Source: Bombilactobacillus bombi (GTDB lineage Bacteria; Bacillota; Bacilli; Lactobacillales; Lactobacillaceae). Taken from it: a DNA stretch of 64,000 nucleotides. The position numbers and the translations under genes were made by a program. Positions 62,161 through 64,000 of the stretch are shown here, one piece after another. The DNA is taken from assembly GCF_964340835.1 (NCBI RefSeq), contig NZ_OZ204251.1; one strand, given 5' to 3'. Numbering within the stretch: position 1 is the first letter of the stretch; the number at the start of each line of letters is the position of its first letter. The notes beneath the pieces are model-generated. The model did not search any database. It saw only the letters and a list, made by a program, of their open reading frames with translations, and was not told the origin of the DNA.

Positions 62161-62244
62161 TAACTCTTATGTGTTTATTATCATTTTATCTTAATTTGTT
62201 TAAAAAAGTTAGTTGAATATTTATACAGTATAGGAAGTTAAAAA

Positions 62245-64000
62245 ATGAATAAACGATTAATTAATCTATTAAATATTTTATTTGCTGTTATTCTAGCAAT
62301 AGTTATGACTTCATGGCTAAATTTAACTTTTAATAACTATGCAATTTCACCAATAAGCGTAGTTTATTTTGTTGTAGGTTTAGTAGGATTTGATTATTTA
62401 ATACATAAGTTATTGGCTATCAGATCACAGCAGTGGTTATTGTTAGCAACTTCTGCTGTAGTTACGGTAATTGAAGAATTAATGGGAATTTTAGTTAATT
62501 TATCACAAATTAATACATTTTCCTTTCCAGATATTAAATCTATAATTTTATTATTATTAATCAATATGATTATTATTTTTCAGTATCAAAAAAATGATTT
62601 ATTTAAAATCGTTGTTGCTTTGATAATGTCTTTTTTTGAAACTATTGCCATTTGGTTTAATTTTGACGTTGGAGAGACTTTATGGAGTTGGGTATTAGTT
62701 GTTGGTAGTATTAATTTATTAATCAATTTAGTGTCTTTAAAATATGTTAGAAAGCGTAGTTATTGGCTACTATCTAGTATTGCGGGAATATTGTTTTCCT
62801 TAGCTTTGGTTTTAGGCAAGCAACTTTATGATAATTATCAGTTTCCTGCTTTTAATGTGGCTACTATATTAACTTTCATGGGATTTGTACTATTTTGGAC
62901 TGCGATTGTTGCTTTGATAATAAATTATGCAATTAATAATCAAATTGTATTCTCTTCTAATCAGCAAAATTCCCCAATTCAAAATTGGTTTAATCAGTTA
63001 AAACATCCTTGGTTATGGAGTGCAGTAGTCACTTTTATTATTTTTATACCGGCAATCATAGCTTTAGCTCCAGGAATTTGGAGTTATGACACGCCTTATC
63101 AGTATTTTTCGATGACGAGAAATAATTGGAATATGGGTCAACCTATTGCCAGTATGATGATTGTCTATTTCTTTGTCCAAATAATTGGCGTTAATTTCCT
63201 ACATTCAGTAGCTACAGGTTTATTTATCATGATTGTAGTACAGTTTATTTTAGCAGCTGTTATTTTTGGATATGGTTTTAAGGTGCTCAATCGTTGGCAG
63301 ATTCCTTGGATATTTCAAGTAGTTGTTTGGAGTTGGTGGACGTTGCATATTACTAATTGGACTTCTTTAGCCCAATCTAACACCAAAGATACTTGGTGTG
63401 GATTAGCTGCAGTTTTAATCATGATTTTTTTGCTGGAAATGTGGCAAGATGGTCCGAAATTTTTCCATTCATATGGTAAATTAGTTCTTTTAATTCTCTC
63501 TTTATTTGTATTTTTGACTTTTAGAAACAGCAGTCGATTAGTGTTAATTATGTTTTTACCTTTTTGGTTAGGGTTTTGTTGGAAATATTGGAAACAAATC
63601 GTAGCAATCATTGTAGCCACAGGGGCATTGTTTTATCTTTTTAATGGACCAGTTGTTCATAGCTTGCCTAGTTCTGCAGTTGATGTTAACCAAGGGGGTG
63701 GCGTCAGGAATATGGATAATGTAGGCGGATTGAAAGCACAGATTATTTTTGGTGGTTATGTCAATGCTGGAAATAAATTTAGCTCGGCTGACAAACAATT
63801 TCTGTGGACAATTTTGCCTAAAGGAACACCTGAACAATATTCACATTTTTATAGTCCACAATTTGCTGATCAGGCTAATACGGTGTGGGGTCAATTAGGA
63901 GTTCATTATCATCATATTTATCAGGGTAATTATAATCAAAGACGTTCTAAAATGATGAAGCAAATTATTTCACATTATCCACTAGCCACTTTACAAGTTA
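62245..64000 (+). CDS. Large polytopic membrane protein (DUF6020-like), cut by window edge
   Basis: An open frame of at least 585 codons from ATG at 62245 (AGGAAG upstream), still open at 64000. It has many membrane helices in the first half (MNKRLINLLNILFAVILAI onwards) and an extracellular motif GIWSYDTPYQYFSM and SNTKDTWCGLAAVL between helices, resembling DUF6020/GT-C-type membrane proteins found near lactobacillal polysaccharide clusters. The assignment is tentative. The 3' end and any active-site motif lie outside the window. Confidence 0.65.
   Translation, partial: MNKRLINLLNILFAVILAIVMTSWLNLTFNNYAISPISVVYFVVGLVGFDYLIHKLLAIRSQQWLLLATSAVVTVIEELMGILVNLSQINTFSFPDIKSIILLLLINMIIIFQYQKNDLFKIVVALIMSFFETIAIWFNFDVGETLWSWVLVVGSINLLINLVSLKYVRKRSYWLLSSIAGILFSLALVLGKQLYDNYQFPAFNVATILTFMGFVLFWTAIVALIINYAINNQIVFSSNQQNSPIQNWFNQLKHPWLWSAVVTFIIFIPAIIALAPGIWSYDTPYQYFSMTRNNWNMGQPIASMMIVYFFVQIIGVNFLHSVATGLFIMIVVQFILAAVIFGYGFKVLNRWQIPWIFQVVVWSWWTLHITNWTSLAQSNTKDTWCGLAAVLIMIFLLEMWQDGPKFFHSYGKLVLLILSLFVFLTFRNSSRLVLIMFLPFWLGFCWKYWKQIVAIIVATGALFYLFNGPVVHSLPSSAVDVNQGGGVRNMDNVGGLKAQIIFGGYVNAGNKFSSADKQFLWTILPKGTPEQYSHFYSPQFADQANTVWGQLGVHYHHIYQGNYNQRRSKMMKQIISHYPLATLQV

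Noticed and set aside
1..64000. CRISPR arrays, prophage, insertion sequences or replication origin
   Set aside because: No regularly spaced repeats, integrase, transposase, terminal inverted repeats with transposase remnants, or DnaA-box clusters were seen.

Overview
The window looks like chromosomal DNA of a low-GC Gram-positive bacterium of the family Lactobacillaceae. The pointers are: upper mevalonate-pathway genes for isoprenoids, a WxL-type surface protein, the Spx/MecA/YjbH proteolysis block, HPr and enzyme I, a CPH-type copper ATPase with a CopY repressor, DUF1149, frequent TTG and GTG starts with strong GGAGG sites, and AT-rich intergenic DNA. The species cannot be fixed from the sequence alone. 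No insertion sequence, prophage, CRISPR array or rRNA was seen; there is one tRNA gene, tRNA-Arg(CCU).

Layout. 0-9 kb: a secreted WxL/pectate-lyase-like surface protein, a MarR regulator, a branched-chain aminotransferase, a decayed NhaC-family transporter still preceded by a recognisable T-box leader, an anchored GH25-like protein lacking the usual catalytic acids, an oxidoreductase and a DEAD-box helicase. 9-14.5 kb: tRNA-Arg, UDP-GlcNAc 2-epimerase, GtrA and flavodoxin, methionine aminopeptidase, a YihY membrane protein and GalU. 14.8-18.4 kb: thiolase, HMG-CoA reductase and HMG-CoA synthase as one tight operon that makes mevalonate. 18.43-18.78 kb: a roughly 350-nt gene-free unit with a strong promoter, a long-range closing helix and a terminator; I read it as an unrecognised structured RNA. 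18.8-27 kb: RlmD-type methyltransferase, RecX, a DUF402 protein, a SemiSWEET transporter paired with an unrecognised 450-aa protein, Ogt, RF3 and a histidine phosphatase.

27.1-35.3 kb is the most unusual coding block: two DUF1700 proteins, two DUF4097 proteins, a PadR regulator, a BcrA-like ABC ATPase with two small permeases, and a LolD/MacB-like ATPase with an FtsX-type permease. All ten genes are on one strand behind a promoter that carries a palindrome. I infer an envelope-stress or antimicrobial-peptide defence module.

35.4-44.1 kb: ClpE behind a CIRCE operator, a 61-aa protein, ptsH-ptsI, copY-copB with a cop box, and an MBL-fold hydrolase. 44.3-51 kb: spx, mecA, coiA, yjbH, relQ, nadK, an rluD-like gene and mgtE, an arrangement resembling the Bacillus yjb region and linking Spx to its proteolytic adaptors. 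51-56.9 kb: uppP with a lactonase, an orphan PTS IIA-Gut protein with an AI-2E transporter, guaC with PurR-like boxes, trmL behind a two-hairpin leader or sRNA, and DUF1149. 56.9-64 kb: the start of a surface-polysaccharide cluster (priming sugar transferase, three glycosyltransferases, a flippase, and a large membrane protein cut by the window edge). The epimerase at 9.4 kb and GalU at 13.6 kb could supply sugar nucleotides to such a pathway.
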